Positions 44,501 through 54,910 are shown, counted from the stretch's first letter. The stretch is DNA of 64,000 bases from Pollenia angustigena (GCA_930367215.1 OV884059.1:17260945-17324944), one strand, 5' to 3'. The notes: generated by a model from the sequence alone, not told the origin. A program made the numbers and translations.

Positions 44501-46466
44501 TTTCAACAAAACTTTAACTTGGTCTGACCATATTAATCAGGTATGTGGTAAAATATACGGTATGTTACGTAATTTGTGGGCCACCCAACATTTCACCCCA
44601 ATAAATATAAGAACTTTGTTAGCAAAAACTTATCTTCTGCCTACTCTATTATACGGCTCTGAAATCTTTGCTGGATGTTCCTCTGTAGATAAGAGGAAGC
44701 TCAACACCACTTATAATAACATTATTCGGAATGTTTTCGGTTTAAAAAGATTTGACAGAGTTTCGGAATTCTCTAGTAGATTTATGGATTTATCTTTCAA
44801 TAACCAAATAAAAATGAAATGTCTCATTTTTCTACACAAAATCATAATTACAAAAGAACCAGAATACCTTTTTAATCGAATACGATTTGCCAGATCTCGT
44901 AGAGGAAGATTTATTATTCAATTTCGGCATCGAAGCCATGCATCTCTGAATGCCAATTTTTTGTTTTTAGCATACGTCTCTGGAATCAACTCCCAAGTCA
45001 TATCCAAAACACAAACAACGCAATAAATTTTAAGAAAATGCTTATTGATTTCCTAACGTAATTTTAAATCAATGTTTTTTACTTCGATTAGTTAAATATA
45101 TTTGTGTTAATTGTTACTACACACATATACTTTTATTATTATTATTTTTTCAACATAAATTGATCTTTGTTTTTTATGTATTTTTTCTGTTTTCTAAAAA
45201 TTATTGTATTTTTTTCCCCCAATAATAATTTTGTAAAACTTTTGATATTTTATATTATTATTAAACATCTCTGATTCTAATACTGTAATTTATAAGATAT
45301 ACTTATCTTGTTGTATTAGAAAATCGATATTAAATAAATAAATAAATAAAATGCATGTTTCTATAAATCTGTGGCTTGGTGCTAAAAGGGCCAATGTCAA
45401 TACTTTGCTGTTTTGAGTTAATCGTTTCATCATGTGTATTATTTTACTCTCTTTTATTTTTCTGTATCAGCCAATGTCTAAAAAACCTCTTTAAACTGTT
45501 CTGGGTTAACTTAAAGTAATGAAAAAAGTACCAAAGTACTGAATTTTTCAACACTGGTAAGAAGTAATTATGTTTTTGTTTGAATGTCTTTTTTTTTTAT
45601 TAAAATCGAACGAAAATTGTTAAAAAAAAACAAAATTTTAAGTTGTCCGATTTTTTGAAATGTGAAAGATGTTTTTTTTAATTTTTCTCAGGAAATCAAC
45701 GATTTTCTGATAATTAAAATTCATTTTATGCGGTTGCCAATTAGCACAACAACAACACTGATTTTGAATAAAAATAAATAGCATTTGTCATTGTTGTTGT
45801 AATTGTTGCTTTGTACACACTTCTTATTTCTAAGGCCAGTTAGGGTTAGCGCTATTTTTTGCCCGTTACAAAGAGCGAAGTCATAACTTTACATCATTTT
45901 TTATTCTTAGGATGAACTTGGAAGGGGCAATCTAATCGATGTTTCAATTGCGTGTCAAAAAAAAGCTGGTGTTACAATTGGTAAAAAATTTCTAAAAATT
46001 TTAGCTTAATTAAATAACTTTTTTGGAATTTTGATTATATAGGCTTTAGCGAACTCTTAGATTTGAAATCTGAGGTACAAGATGTGAAATGTATGCGTCT
46101 TTGTATGCTTAAGAAATTGGGTTTGGTAAGTTAAAATTTCGGCTTAATATTTATTTGTCCAGATCTTTCATACTACTAAACTTCTAGATGAACAATGATG
46201 GCAAAGTAATTGCAGATGCTGCAAAAAAACCATTAGTGTCTCTCCTTAGTAATAACATTAATGAAGAAAATGCGGCCAGTGTTATCAATAGTTGTAACGG
46301 TTTAAAAGTTAGCGGTGATCGGTAAGTTTTATTAAATTAATAACAATGTTTGTTTCCAGAACTCTATTTATTTATTTTTGGCAGATGTGAAGCTGCTTCA
46401 GTAACCATCAATTGTTTAAAAATTGAATTGGAGGGGATTAGTAGGTCTTTTGACTTTATGTTATAA
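35547..46466 (+). CDS. Odorant-binding protein, OBP gene A (five coding exons)
   Basis: Exons: 35547-35600, 45911-45980, 46043-46125, 46188-46321, 46385-46466, all bounded by GT and AG, giving 140 residues. Exon 1 encodes a signal peptide (MKILVMFALISLASG). Six cysteines follow the classical OBP spacing: C1-X24-C2-X3-C3-X42-C4-X9-C5-X8-C6 (C2/C3 in VKCMRLCML, C5/C6 in DRCEAASVTINC). Such proteins are secreted small helical carriers of hydrophobic ligands; many serve olfaction, others work in non-sensory tissues. Start chosen because exon 1 is conserved with gene B in sequence and position. The 10.3-kb first intron is full of transposons but the exons and splice sites are intact. The ligand, expression site and orthologue are not known; Obp56-like membership is only a guess. 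Confidence 0.88.
35601..36555. other. Start of intron 1 of gene A
   Basis: The first 300 bp (CTTACGTAAACGTTTAC, TATAAATGGGTAC, ATTCCATCGACG) match intron 1 of gene B (59595-59770), so this is ancestral intron. The remainder is AT-rich with nothing recognised. Confidence 0.6.
36556..36775. repeat. Detached cluster of GC-rich palindromic units
   Basis: Nearly three units of the same GC-rich repeat as at 3355-3900 (CACCGGCTTCGCTAACTAAAG, GGCGCAAGGATTTTCTCC), here without the outer foldback arms. It shows that the unit spreads on its own or as a truncated element. Confidence 0.75.
36776..37726. other. Intron 1 of gene A with a MITE fragment and ancestral intron
   Basis: About 37190-37400 is an inverted relative of the interior of the MITE at 12240-12692 (GACTGCAGT, GAAGAAGTGAAAGAAGTG, TTTAAACGCTG). 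About 37495-37720 matches intron 1 of gene B (AAAGTATTTGCAAATTTGGC at 37590 and 60240). Confidence 0.55.
37727..38451. mobile_element. PIF/Harbinger-like MITE, outer of a nested pair
   Basis: The ends CAGCCGTACCTAAACAAGAG and the inverted CTCTTGTTAAGGTATGGCTG, with TAA on both sides (37724-37726, 38452-38454). Inner zone rich in CGTTTTC/AACGC. Contains another TAA element. Confidence 0.85.
37802..38153. mobile_element. PIF/Harbinger-like MITE, inner of a nested pair
   Basis: The ends AGGCTGGATTACACTAT and the inverted ATAGTGTAATCTAGCCT, with TAA on both sides (37799-37801, 38154-38156). Nested in the preceding MITE. 352 bp, non-coding. Confidence 0.88.
38825..38950. repeat. AAATCGTCA motif cluster, possible solitary hAT end
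   Basis: AAAATCGTCA occurs about five times, ending in TCTAACAACCCTG, the complement of CAGGGTTGTTAGA, which looks like a hAT terminus. No partner end is recognised nearby. Confidence 0.45.
39129..39318. mobile_element. PIF/Harbinger-like MITE, TAA target
   Basis: Long inverted ends AGCTTCGTACAGACGATGGT and ACCATCGTCTGACACGAAGCT, continuing inward with ATTGTCA motifs; TAA on both sides (39126-39128, 39319-39321). 190 bp. Confidence 0.88.
39403..42175. mobile_element. Foldback transposon with 158-bp tandem-repeat arms
   Basis: Outer unique inverted ends (39403-39508 and 42069-42175; ATGTGTGTGAAGTTAAAT) lead into tandem arrays of a 158-bp unit: about 6.6 units at 39509-40568 and about 8.5 inverted units at 40716-42068. 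The 150-bp spacer between them is unique. Units carry GACCGACTTATGGCC, GGAGTCAACGTGGGCGAAA and GGGATGAACCC or GGGATGAATCC. Copies differ at only a few positions. This is the architecture of Drosophila FB elements. It encodes nothing and lies in intron 1 of OBP gene A. No target duplication was found. Confidence 0.88.
42176..42872. other. No feature recognised (intron 1 of gene A)
   Basis: AT-rich sequence without a gene or clear repeat. Confidence 0.4.
42873..44091 (+). mobile_element. hAT element, TGCATATTTT family, with transposase remnant
   Basis: The ends TAGGGATGCGATTTCCATG and the inverted CATGAAAATCTCATCCCTA, between perfect 8-bp duplications GTTATAAC (42865-42872, 44092-44099). TGCATATTTT is repeated several times in each subterminal zone (42898-42970 and 43990-44060). 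The interior has decayed transposase coding. Confidence 0.93.
43150..43670 (+). pseudogene. hAT-family transposase remnant
   Basis: Reading across frames gives LTDAAPYMVKA, HVTCLAH, GTWIEASEFYSKNFEQFKNV (from the frame at 43186-43407) and ETITKLEGFSPLNSQLKLID. The order DAAPYM .. HVTCLAH .. (PVLTR)GTWIEA fits the catalytic-domain region of a widespread hAT-like transposase in insects, recalled from general knowledge. Frameshifts and deletions make it inactive. Confidence 0.7.
44190..45351 (+). pseudogene. 5'-truncated LINE with reverse transcriptase end
   Basis: The frame from about 44205 contains IQMYADDVQLYLSS, the catalytic YADD box, then a stop at RN*GVIF (single change), HINQVCGKIYGMLRNLWATQ and LLAKTYLLPTLLYGSEIF. 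A frameshift near 44955 leads to IRLWNQLPSHIQ and a stop at 45059-45061. The 3' end is (AAAT)n at 45333-45351. Everything upstream of the YADD region is missing. The C-terminal style recalls the I/LOA part of the Jockey superfamily; clade uncertain. Confidence 0.85.
45352..45835. other. Last part of intron 1 of gene A
   Basis: Nothing recognised, except that the final 75 bp (GTTAGGGTTAGCG .. AAAGAGCGAAGTCATAAC) match the end of intron 1 in gene B (63045-63134). Confidence 0.5.
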
Positions 46467-46629
46467 ATACTTTTGCAATTGTGTACTTAAATGACATAAC
46501 CGACCTGCCAGGATGTTGCATAATGGACTTTTTGTTTCAAGTTTAAAAAATTTCGGTATTCTTAGAGTATAAGCGTCTATGAACTATTACAACAACAAAA
46601 AACCTAAGATTGTACAGTTTTTGTAAACA

Positions 46630-46635
46630 AATAAA
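46630..46635 (+). terminator. Probable polyadenylation signal of OBP gene A
   Basis: AATAAA lies 164 bp after the stop codon, followed by T-rich DNA. The same signal is in the same place after gene B (about 63854). Confidence 0.6.
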
Positions 46636-46800
46636 ATTTGATAATCTTTTTTAAATTTTTATTCCTTTATGTCCTAATAGAATGTTGTGTTCCCACAGAT
46701 CTGCGTCGAGACCACATTTTCCATAAAATTTTTATGAGAAATAAGATATGTATATTTTATTTTGAGAATGTTTTTCGTTATGCTCTCGCATAAAGACTTA

Positions 46801-47342
46801 AGGCTCAGTTAGCCGGGAGTTACAGTAACGTTGCAAATCAGCTGCTTCATTTTGTTGTATGTAAAGCAATTAGAACGATTATAGTTAGCAGTAAGATCTT
46901 ACGTCTCAAGGCAGAATTAGGCTTTACTTTCTGTTCTGTTACGAATCAGCTGATGTGTTTTTGTTATTAAACAACCTATGTTAAAATCAAAAACTTGTAA
47001 AGTAATTGTAGTTGACAGCAAAATAAATAATAAAAAATACATTTTTATATTAAAATAAACAGTTTTTTGATTTTAAGAATTCATAAAATTTAACTTCTTC
47101 ATATTTATATGCATTAAAGCTATTGAAATAAAACAATGGACGGTGCAAAACTAATAAATTTGTCATAAATGGCTGATAATTACTACAGAAAAAGTAACTA
47201 TTACAATTTCGTAACAGAACGGCACATAACAGAACAGAAACAGAAAGTAAGGACTAATACTGCCTTCAATCTGTAAGAAAAAGATTGTTCTTACTTTTTT
47301 ACGGTAAGGTTAAGTAACTGTTACTCTTGGCTAACTAAGCCT
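46801..47342. mobile_element. PIF/Harbinger-like MITE, TTA target
   Basis: The ends AGGCTCAGTTAGCC and the inverted GGCTAACTAAGCCT, with TTA on both sides (46798-46800, 47343-47345). Inner inverted motifs CTTTCTGTTCTGTTACG and TTTCGTAACAGAAC. 542 bp, non-coding. Confidence 0.85.
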
Positions 47343-47442
47343 TTATTCTCTTAACAATGCTACCATCCCTACAAGAAATGGATGACCGAAACTAAAAAAA
47401 AAAAAAAATTTTTACTAACACACTTGCAACAATTTTACATTA

Positions 47443-47946
47443 AGGGCATAATAAACCACACAAAATGCTTGGCAAACACACACATTGTTTCCGTTTGGGG
47501 TTTGCCAATAAACAACACAAATATTGTCCGTACAAACATTAATTTTCATTTTTGTTTGGTTTTCAATGAATTCAGACGCCAATAGTGCTGCGGCAATTTT
47601 GTTGCTTTTTGCTTAAAACAGAGAAAAAATTATAAAATAAAGGCAAAACATTTAAAGTAAAAAGTGATTTAAACAACGAGCTGTTTTGTGGCAAGCAATA
47701 CTACTAAAAAAATTTTATTTGAGATTAAAAATTAATTGAATTGAATACATTTAGCATTAGACGCCACAAAAAGTTTGACAAATATCCAACATGTCTGCCA
47801 AATATCAAAAATTTTTAATATTTCTGCAAACATTGCTTCAAATGTTTGTCCAAACAGCAAACACCCCAATTAACAACACAAAATGTTTGTACAAACGTAA
47901 AATTTTGACATGTTTGCCAAGCCATTTGTAAGGTTTATTATGCCCT
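47443..47946. mobile_element. PIF/Harbinger-like MITE, TTA target
   Basis: The ends AGGGCATAATAAACC and the inverted GGTTTATTATGCCCT, with TTA on both sides (47440-47442, 47947-47949). Both subterminal zones repeat CTTGGCAAAC and ACAAACA motifs. The frame at 47382-47585 is spurious. Confidence 0.88.
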
Positions 47947-48145
47947 TTAGTATATATGTTAGAGTAGAACAACTGAAAACACCTCAAAAATGCCAATTTT
48001 TTTTTTAATTTTTGTTATACATACGCTTTACTGGCTAATATTTGTGAAAATTTGTGAATTAAATACTGCAAAATATTTTAATAATTATTAAATTATTAAA
48101 ATAAATAAAAAAAATCCAAAGGATTTGGGTAAGTTATAAAAATGC

Positions 48146-48779
48146 GAAAAAGAAAAACGCGAAGCTGAAGATGCTGAAAAGCCTAAACAAAATTTGGATG
48201 AAGCCAAAAAGACTCATATCCGAGATCCCAGTTGGCCAGCTGCATATTTCAATGTGTCGAAAATTAACAGAAACGTTAAAATCTATGAATGGGCACATCG
48301 TTTAACACTCAATTTACATGATGAATTTTATGACGTCCAATTTTAGACGTCATTTTTTGTTTGGTAGCAAGCGGTGTAAAGAAGAAAGAGGAAAAGAAAA
48401 CAGAAATCGTGTCTTCTCTACACCGCTTGCTACCAAACAAAAAAGTGACGTCCAAAATTGGACGTCATAAAATTCATCATGTAAATTGAGTGTAAGACGT
48501 CAAGGCAAAGGTTTAATTTTTTATTTACATTACGGATTTTTACAATGTTTGGTACACTAAAACCTGTGCCAGAAGGCAAATCGGTAAGTTTCGTTTCGTG
48601 AGCAATATTGTAGAAACTCATTTATTTGTTTTATGCACCAGGTGGACACGAATTGCATGTAGATTATTGGGAATTAATTGGTTTGGCTCCTGCTGGCGGT
48701 GCTGAAAGTATTCTCAATGAAGAGGCTCATCCCGATGTTCAGTTGGATAATCGTCATATTATGATTAGAGGCGAAAACA
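48146..48779 (+). pseudogene. Asparaginyl-tRNA synthetase pseudogene fragment
   Basis: In order the translation reads DEAKKTHIRDPSWPAA, KIYEWAHRL, (after the MITE) RRQGKGLIF, FGTLKPVPEGKS, GGHELHVDYWELIGLAPAGG and DVQLDNRHIMIRGEN. This is the linker and anticodon-binding domain of cytosolic AsnRS. A GTAAGT..CACCAG segment between EGKS and GGHEL looks like a retained intron, so it is a copy of genomic DNA, not a processed one. The catalytic domain is missing, frames are broken around 48520-48560, and a MITE interrupts it. It cannot make an enzyme. Confidence 0.85.
48306..48492. mobile_element. 187-bp PIF/Harbinger-like MITE in the AsnRS pseudogene
   Basis: Long ends CACTCAATTTACATGATGAA, inverted on the right, containing GACGTC palindromes; TAA on both sides (48303-48305, 48493-48495). 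Leaving it out with one TAA restores the HRLRRQGK reading of AsnRS exactly. Confidence 0.93.
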
Positions 48780-48949
48780 TTTTTCCGTGTTAATTCTTCC
48801 ACCTGCAGTGAATGGTGTAAACGCATATGTACAGCAGTCAACTTGATTTGGTTGCATTGTAAGGACCCAGAGTGAGTTATACGATATTCAGAGGTATGTT
48901 ATCATGAAAATTAGTTTTTAAATAAAATTAAGTCTTTTTTGGTATTTTA

Positions 48950-49156
48950 CAGTATTTTGCAAATTGTAGCGAAAACACAAATCTAGCACTTCTTGATCGC
49001 ACATTGACCATTTTTAGTGTGTGCTCTTTACAATTGTGGGGAATCAGACACTCTTTATGGTTTAACAAATTGTCTAAAAAGTTTTTGGTAAAAACTAAAC
49101 ACGGCGAACGTTTCGAATGGATACAATATGTAGCAGAATTGTACAATGATATTTAA
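48950..49156 (+). other. Exon-like open frame of unknown family
   Basis: Follows a TTTTACAG acceptor-like site. About 67 codons are open to a TAA at 49154-49156: from YFANCSENTNLALLDRTLT to KHGERFEWIQYVAELYNDI. The codon pattern and the aromatic-rich end look like a real C-terminal exon. No family is recognised. A donor-like GTATGTT at about 48893 could end a preceding exon. It may be another fragment of a host gene dragged here like the AsnRS piece. Confidence 0.35.
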
Positions 49157-49537
49157 AAACAGTTAAATGGTGTTTGATCTAGCCAAACGTTTTGCAAAAA
49201 CCAATAACTTTTAAATAAAACTTTTGGTTACGAGCAACGTCTAATATTTAATAAAAAAAACTGTTATCATCTGACGTTTATGAAAGGAGGAATAACTGTT
49301 ACGGTCCCTGTTTTATTAAGCCTTTTTGCAATATTCCCATTCTTTAAATATTTCACTTGGTTTTTGCTTAAGCCAACCTTTGGTTAACATTGATGCTATA
49401 GATGTAAACATATACTTAGGAAATGATTCTAATGAAACTACAAGATATTCTGGTAGTGTATTCCATATGGTAATTAGTAATCAAACAAAAACTTTCAATC
49501 CACTTTCAATCAACGTTGTTATTGTTGTTATGGACAA
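49157..49537. other. No certain feature; one coding-like stretch
   Basis: The frame at 49326-49541 (71 codons, with VNIDAIDVNIYLGNDSNETT) reads like protein but is not recognised and has no promoter or start context. Confidence 0.3.
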
Positions 49538-49770
49538 TTAAATCTCATATTTACGCTCTTAATTGAGTAAAAAACCTAGTTTTTTAATACAAAAACTACA
49601 CTGCCCCGGTAGACTAGCTGGTAGCGAGCTAGTCTAACAGCACCGAGGTTGACCGATCGAATCCCGCCAGAGACAGAAAAAAAATTAAAAATAAAATAAA
49701 GTAAAATTAAAAATAGAAAAGATAAAAAAAAAATAATTAAAAAAATTAAAAAAAACAAATAAAAAAAAAT
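49538..49770 (+). repeat. tRNA-derived SINE, copy 2
   Basis: A box TAGACTAGCTGG (49610-49621), B box GATCGAATCCC (49655-49665), preceded by CTCATATTTACGCTCTTAAT as in copy 1 and followed by an A-rich tail. Close to copy 1 in sequence. Confidence 0.8.
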
Positions 49771-50241
49771 TTTTTACTCTATTTAAAGTATTCATCCAAT
49801 GAATAATATTCATAGATCTAATGTAATGTTTCATTAAATCCTTTCATCGATCCAACGAAGCGCTGCATAGGTTCCTTTTTAATGCAATTTTTCATGGGAT
49901 TAATGTCAAAATTCATTGGTATTGCGAAGAAAATTCTTTCAGTGTACTCTTTACACTTAGTCAGTTTTCCTATGCAAATATATTTGCACTGTTCTCCAAT
50001 ATAGAAAAAATACAAAAAATAGCAAGTATCATAACAGCTTTAATTTTTATGTTTATACTAAGAACACATCCAAACCATATTTGTGAACATTATTGACCCT
50101 GTGTGAAGAGTCAACTGCTTATTGTTTATTTGTTTGTGTTTATGATGAATGCCAAGTTTTGTTTAAATTTTGTGAAATTAGTAAAAATTTAAAATTCAAT
50201 AAGAATCTTAAACCTAATAAAACAAAAAAAGTGAACATAAA
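49771..50241. other. No feature recognised
   Basis: AT-rich intergenic sequence. Confidence 0.4.
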
Positions 50242-50249
50242 ATATAAAC

Positions 50250-50801
50250 CAAGGCGAATTTACACTAGGTGACCTTATCTTGCTACGTAAGCAACAGCTG
50301 ATAACTTACCTTGTGTTAAAATGGTATACTGTTCTGGTGTTTTTGGGGAATTATGAAATTTAAAGTTGTTTAAATTATTAAATTTCAAAACACACAATTT
50401 AAAATTAAAAACAAAACGAAATATTTATTAATAAGATTTCCGTATGACGTGCTAAGTTCCCAATTTTCCATATTTAATAAATACACTGAGATTTACTGTT
50501 GAGGGAAAGCTAGCTTCTATGCGCATTTCACTGGTTGCTTAGGCCAGCTCATCAGGAAACCTTTTCCAAAGATTTTAGAAAAGCCAAGAATATTATACAA
50601 ATAAAACCCTAAAAGTTAATAAGTCCTATTTGTACCAATATCAAAGCTTAAACAAAACACCAACAATAAACAGTGAGTTTATCTTTTCTTACATTCCCCT
50701 ACAATTGGAAATATTTGTTTGAATTTTTGACACAACGTTAAACTATTTTACAGTCTTGTAAACGTTTTAAAAATAAGACCACCTTGTATGAATTCGCCTT
50801 G
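50250..50801. mobile_element. hAT MITE with CAAGGCGAATT ends
   Basis: The ends CAAGGCGAATTTACACTAGG and the inverted CTTGTATGAATTCGCCTTG, with perfect 8-bp duplications ATATAAAC (50242-50249, 50802-50809). It contains a GAAATGCGCAT repeat copy (50455-50720). A right end of the same family is at 55369-55390. Confidence 0.88.
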
Positions 50802-51598
50802 ATATAAACACAAAGAATAAATTAGCAATACAGGAAAAATATTTACCTTCTAAAGCAATTGTGTATATTTTATAAATAAAAAAATTCTCTTTGTTATATT
50901 TTCAACAAATAATTTTAACATTCACTTTAACTTTTTACAAAAACAAAATACAATCAGCGTTACCGTTGGAAATTTTCGAAAAGGGTCACAAAAAGTGGAT
51001 TTTTCAGAAAAAAGGGTCAAAAAGGGTATTTCAATTGAAAAAGGGTCAAGTTTTTTTTAAGCAGTATTTCCCATTTTATTATAAATAATAAGACCAAGTT
51101 TTTTATAAATATTTATTTCAGGTAGGAAATGCTCAAAAAACTTGATTTTTTCATGGAATGCCCTGTCCTGTTTTTAAAATCTGACAAAAAGTTTTGTCTT
51201 TATTATTATAGCTAATTTTTTAACGCTTTTTATGTTATTTTCTTTTTTTTAACCGATTGAGCAATTTCAAATAAATTTTAGGGCTTGCTACCAATTTTGC
51301 AATCGATTTGTTTCTATAAGTTTTCAGATTCTTTAAATAAATATTAGACTTTGCTCTTTGAGGCAATCGTCGCTGTTTTAAAAATAGCTCCATACATAAA
51401 CCGAAGTCACCTATTTTACAGGGCACTCTTAACACTGTCGATTTGAAAGGGGCGAAAAGTTCAATGCCTTATGCCATTATTAATCTTAAGAGAACAAAAC
51501 GTTTTTTATCACATTTTTTTTTTTTGAAAACAAACCACCACAAGTTTTTCAATAAATAAAAAAATAACAAATATGTATATGAGTTATGTTTGCTATTA
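50802..51598. other. AAGGGTC motif cluster and unassigned DNA
   Basis: AAAAGGGTCA(A/C)AAA is repeated four times at 50980-51050; the same motif appears at 55320-55340, outside the next element, so both may be subterminal zones of one element split by it. The ends were not resolved. The frame at 51235-51435 is not recognised. Confidence 0.4.
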
Positions 51599-51694
51599 GT
51601 CTGTGTTCATACGGCTCATTTCTTATTGACGAGATTGCTACTTTATAGGCAAGGGGGACGAGGGGAAAAGAAACGAGTACACAGATGCATGTAC

Positions 51695-52768
51695 CACTGT
51701 TGGGATCTGACAATTCTTAAATTGTACCGTCTCAATGGCAAAATTGTACCAAATTGGTAAAAATTGTACCAAAATTTCGCTATAAAATAAAAAAGCATAC
51801 ATATTAAGAATTCATAACACTTTTTTTTTTAATAGAAACAAAAACAGAACCACAGTATATACAAACAAATTTTCGAGAGTGAGACCCACAACAAAATTAT
51901 GTTATGAGGTTAAGATTTATGTAAGAGTTTTTGTGTTGATTATTGTTAAGATATCATCACCTTTATGAGATTTGTTTGCCTTTAAGTAATTTAAGGAAGA
52001 GGGTTTATATGGGGCCTACGGATAGTTTTGGACCTACCAGCGGTTCTAATAAAAAATGTTAAGATGATTAAGATTGCAATAAAATAAGTCTGATCCAAAT
52101 TTAATCTAAAAACCAACGTAATAGGATGGTTTATGGACAAAAACACTACTTTGGAAAGAAGTAGGGGGACACGTAAAATTATAGACCGATTCTCACCATT
52201 TTTTGTAGGTTTTGTCCTTATGAATTAAAACATGTGTTTAAAATTTCATCGAATTACCTTAAAAATGTATACCTGTACTTTGTACTTAATGCAGAATGTT
52301 ACATGGACACACAACCGGAAAGCCAACCGGATGGAGGGAAATAGTTAAATTGACTCATAAAGTATTATGTTGTAGTGTTACACACATGAGCACAATCGCA
52401 TAATACCCTCTCCACTATTGTGGTGTAGGTATACAAATTAAGAAAAAGCAAAAATTTGCCTATTTTGGAGACACTTAATCAATCCTAGGCTTCTAGAGGG
52501 ATACGAGTATATATACTTCTGTATGTATGTAGTTTAAGTATAGAATAGTTAGTATAATATCCGAACATTAATTAACAATAAAACAATTTCCGGAAGTTCT
52601 GGTCACGGCTGTTATTAAAAATTTCATTATTGGAAAAAGCAAGTAAATCCATCTCAAAGAAATAATAAAACTTCGTATTTGTTTTTTTAATTGTACCAAA
52701 AAGGGATGAATTGTACCAGTTTCGATTGTACCAAATTTGGTACAATTGTACCACAAATCCCATCAGTT
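51695..52768. mobile_element. Non-autonomous hAT element, GGTACAATT family, copy 2
   Basis: Opposite orientation to the copy at 14518. The ends CACTGTTGGGATCTGA and ATCCCATCAGTT (last base changed), with perfect 8-bp duplications GCATGTAC (51687-51694, 52769-52776). GGTACAATT repeats at both subterminal zones. The frames at 52568-52772 are shadows. Confidence 0.9.
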
Positions 52769-52833
52769 GCATGTACTGTCTTTACGTTTTGCTTTCTTAT
52801 TCGTTGTTTAATTTTGTTTTCAATATCAAATAA

Positions 52834-54910
52834 TAATAAAAATAAAATATCAAGTACACCGGATTATGTAGATCGCTCTATTGACAATTTTGACAGTTTT
52901 CTGAAACTAGCTGTTCAGCATTGCAATATTGCCACCAAAAAAACAAAAACAATTAAAATATATTCCACAGATGTCGAGCATCTTTTGACTGAAAAAAGGA
53001 GGGCTCGAAGAGAGTGGCAATTGCACAGATCCCCTCAACTTAAGAACTTACTTAAAGAGTGTACAAAAAGACTAAGAAAGCAACTGCAGGCTCAGAAAAC
53101 GGCTTCTCTGGAAAAATATCTTAAGGAGCTTGATGCAACCCCACAATCAGACTACTCATTATGGCGTGCAGCTAGAAACCTCAAAAGGCCAGTTGTCTCT
53201 AAACCACCATTAAGAAACTTGAATGGAAGTTGGGCAAGAAATGATGTTGAAAAAGGAAATCTGTTTGTCAATCATTTAAAAAACGTATTTACTACAAATA
53301 TATCTCACAATATTGCGGTCGAGTTACCACCTGTTGCTGCTAGAGCAGCTTTTCCCCTCAGATTTGAGTTAAGAGAAATCGAAAAGGCTATTTGTGACTT
53401 AAACACTAAGAAGGCACCTGGTACTGATAAAATCAGTAATAAAATGCTTTTGGAGCTACCTCGCATAGTAAAGAAAATTATTCTTTTTATTTTTAATGCT
53501 ATTTTACGCCTTGAATACTATCCTCAAAAATGGAAGGTTTCCTTAGTTACCATGATACCAAAGCCAGGTAAAGATCATACAAAAGTTGAGTCTTATAGGC
53601 CTATTAGCTTATTATCAAATATGTCAAAGCTGTTTGAGAAATTATTAGTTTCAAAATTAACACCGATTTTAAGTGAAAATAGATGTATTCCAAACCATCA
53701 GTTCGGATTTAGAAGAAAACACAGCACAATCGAACAGACTCATCGAATAGTAAATGTCATAAGAAAAGCATTTGAAGAAAAGAAATATTGCTCAGCACTC
53801 TTCATCGATGTTTCGCAAGCTTTTGATAAAGTCTGGCATGAAGGCTTATTACATAAATTGAAGCAAAATTTACCAGCAAACACACACAAGCTGCTAGAAA
53901 GTTACTTAGTCGGTCGTCAATTTATTATTAAAGAAGGAAATTTCTTAAGTTCACCTCAGCCCATTGCCGCTGGAGTCCCACAAGGCAGCATCCTGGGACC
54001 CCTATTATACTTAATTTATACTTCGGACATGCCAACAAGCAACTATACACAAACTTCAACATTTGCAGACGATACAGCTTTTCTAAGCGTCCACGAAAAT
54101 CATTATGAAGCATCACGTTACTTACAGCATCATATATTTCAACTAGAAATATGGTTACGACAATGGAGGATAATGGTCAATGAGCAAAAATGCGTACATA
54201 TAACATTCACTTTGCGCCGGGAATCTTGCCCCCCTATTACAATCAATAATCAAATAATTCCTCAACATTCGCATGTAAAATATCTCGGTATACATCTGGA
54301 TCGGCGATTAACGTGGAAATGCCATATAGAGGCAAAATTAACTCAAATGAAACTAAAAGCCATTCAAATTCACTGGCTTATTGGAAGAAATTCTGTCCTT
54401 AGTCTCGATTGCAAGCTTCTACTTTACAACTCTATCTTAAAGCCTACCTGGTGCTACGATATTCAACTATGGGGCACTGCATCGGCCTCTAATATCGACA
54501 AAATTCAAAGGCGCCAAAATAAACTTCTTCGAATAATCACAGCCGCTCCCTGGTATGTTAAAAACTCAAACATTCATAAGGATCTCAATGTGCCATTAGT
54601 TAAAACTATGATTACAAAATATGCAATAAAATATTTAAAAAGGCTTGAACAACACCCAAATCCACTAGCTCGAAATATTTTAAATCATGGCGGCCACACT
54701 CGCTTAAGAAGAAGAGACACTGCAGCACTTACCCAATTAGATGAGCGATAAACACCTATATAAGTGAATAAAAACCGTGATGAAGAAAATTTTGTCTGGC
54801 ACTGGCAGGACATAAAATAACGTATTAGGTTAAGATTTGATTAATTATTGTTAGTTCATATTTAATATATGAAGATTCAGTAAATAAATAATGAAAAAAA
54901 AAAAAAAAAA
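52834..54910 (+). mobile_element. 5'-truncated Jockey-type LINE
   Basis: A non-LTR insertion with a poly(A) end (about 54893-54910) and a direct repeat ATATCAAATAA on both sides (52823-52833, 54911-54921), as made by target-primed reverse transcription. It lacks ORF1 and the endonuclease. It inserted next to the hAT inside the TTA element. Confidence 0.88.
52840..54751 (+). CDS. Jockey-clade reverse transcriptase, N-terminally truncated
   Basis: The frame is open from 52691 but the LINE part starts at about 52840 (ISSTPDYVDRSIDNF); the methionine at 52691 belongs to the hAT in front. In order: LRNLNGSWARNDVEKGN linker; RT motifs KKAPGTDKISNKML, LVTMIPKPGKD, YRPISLLSNMSKLFEKL, HQFGFRRKHSTIEQTHR, ALFIDVSQAFDKVWH (catalytic aspartate), GVPQGSILGPLLYLIY, and TFADDTAFL (the catalytic FADD box); then HVKYLGIHLDRRLTW and a C-terminal region ending before TAA at 54749-54751. 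No stop or frameshift is seen in about 630 codons, so insertion was recent. Without the apurinic-type endonuclease it is not autonomous. Confidence 0.92.

Noticed and set aside
52691..52840. Methionine start of the 686-codon LINE frame
   Set aside because: This part lies in the right end of a hAT element and host DNA; the frame is open by chance and the LINE begins near 52834.
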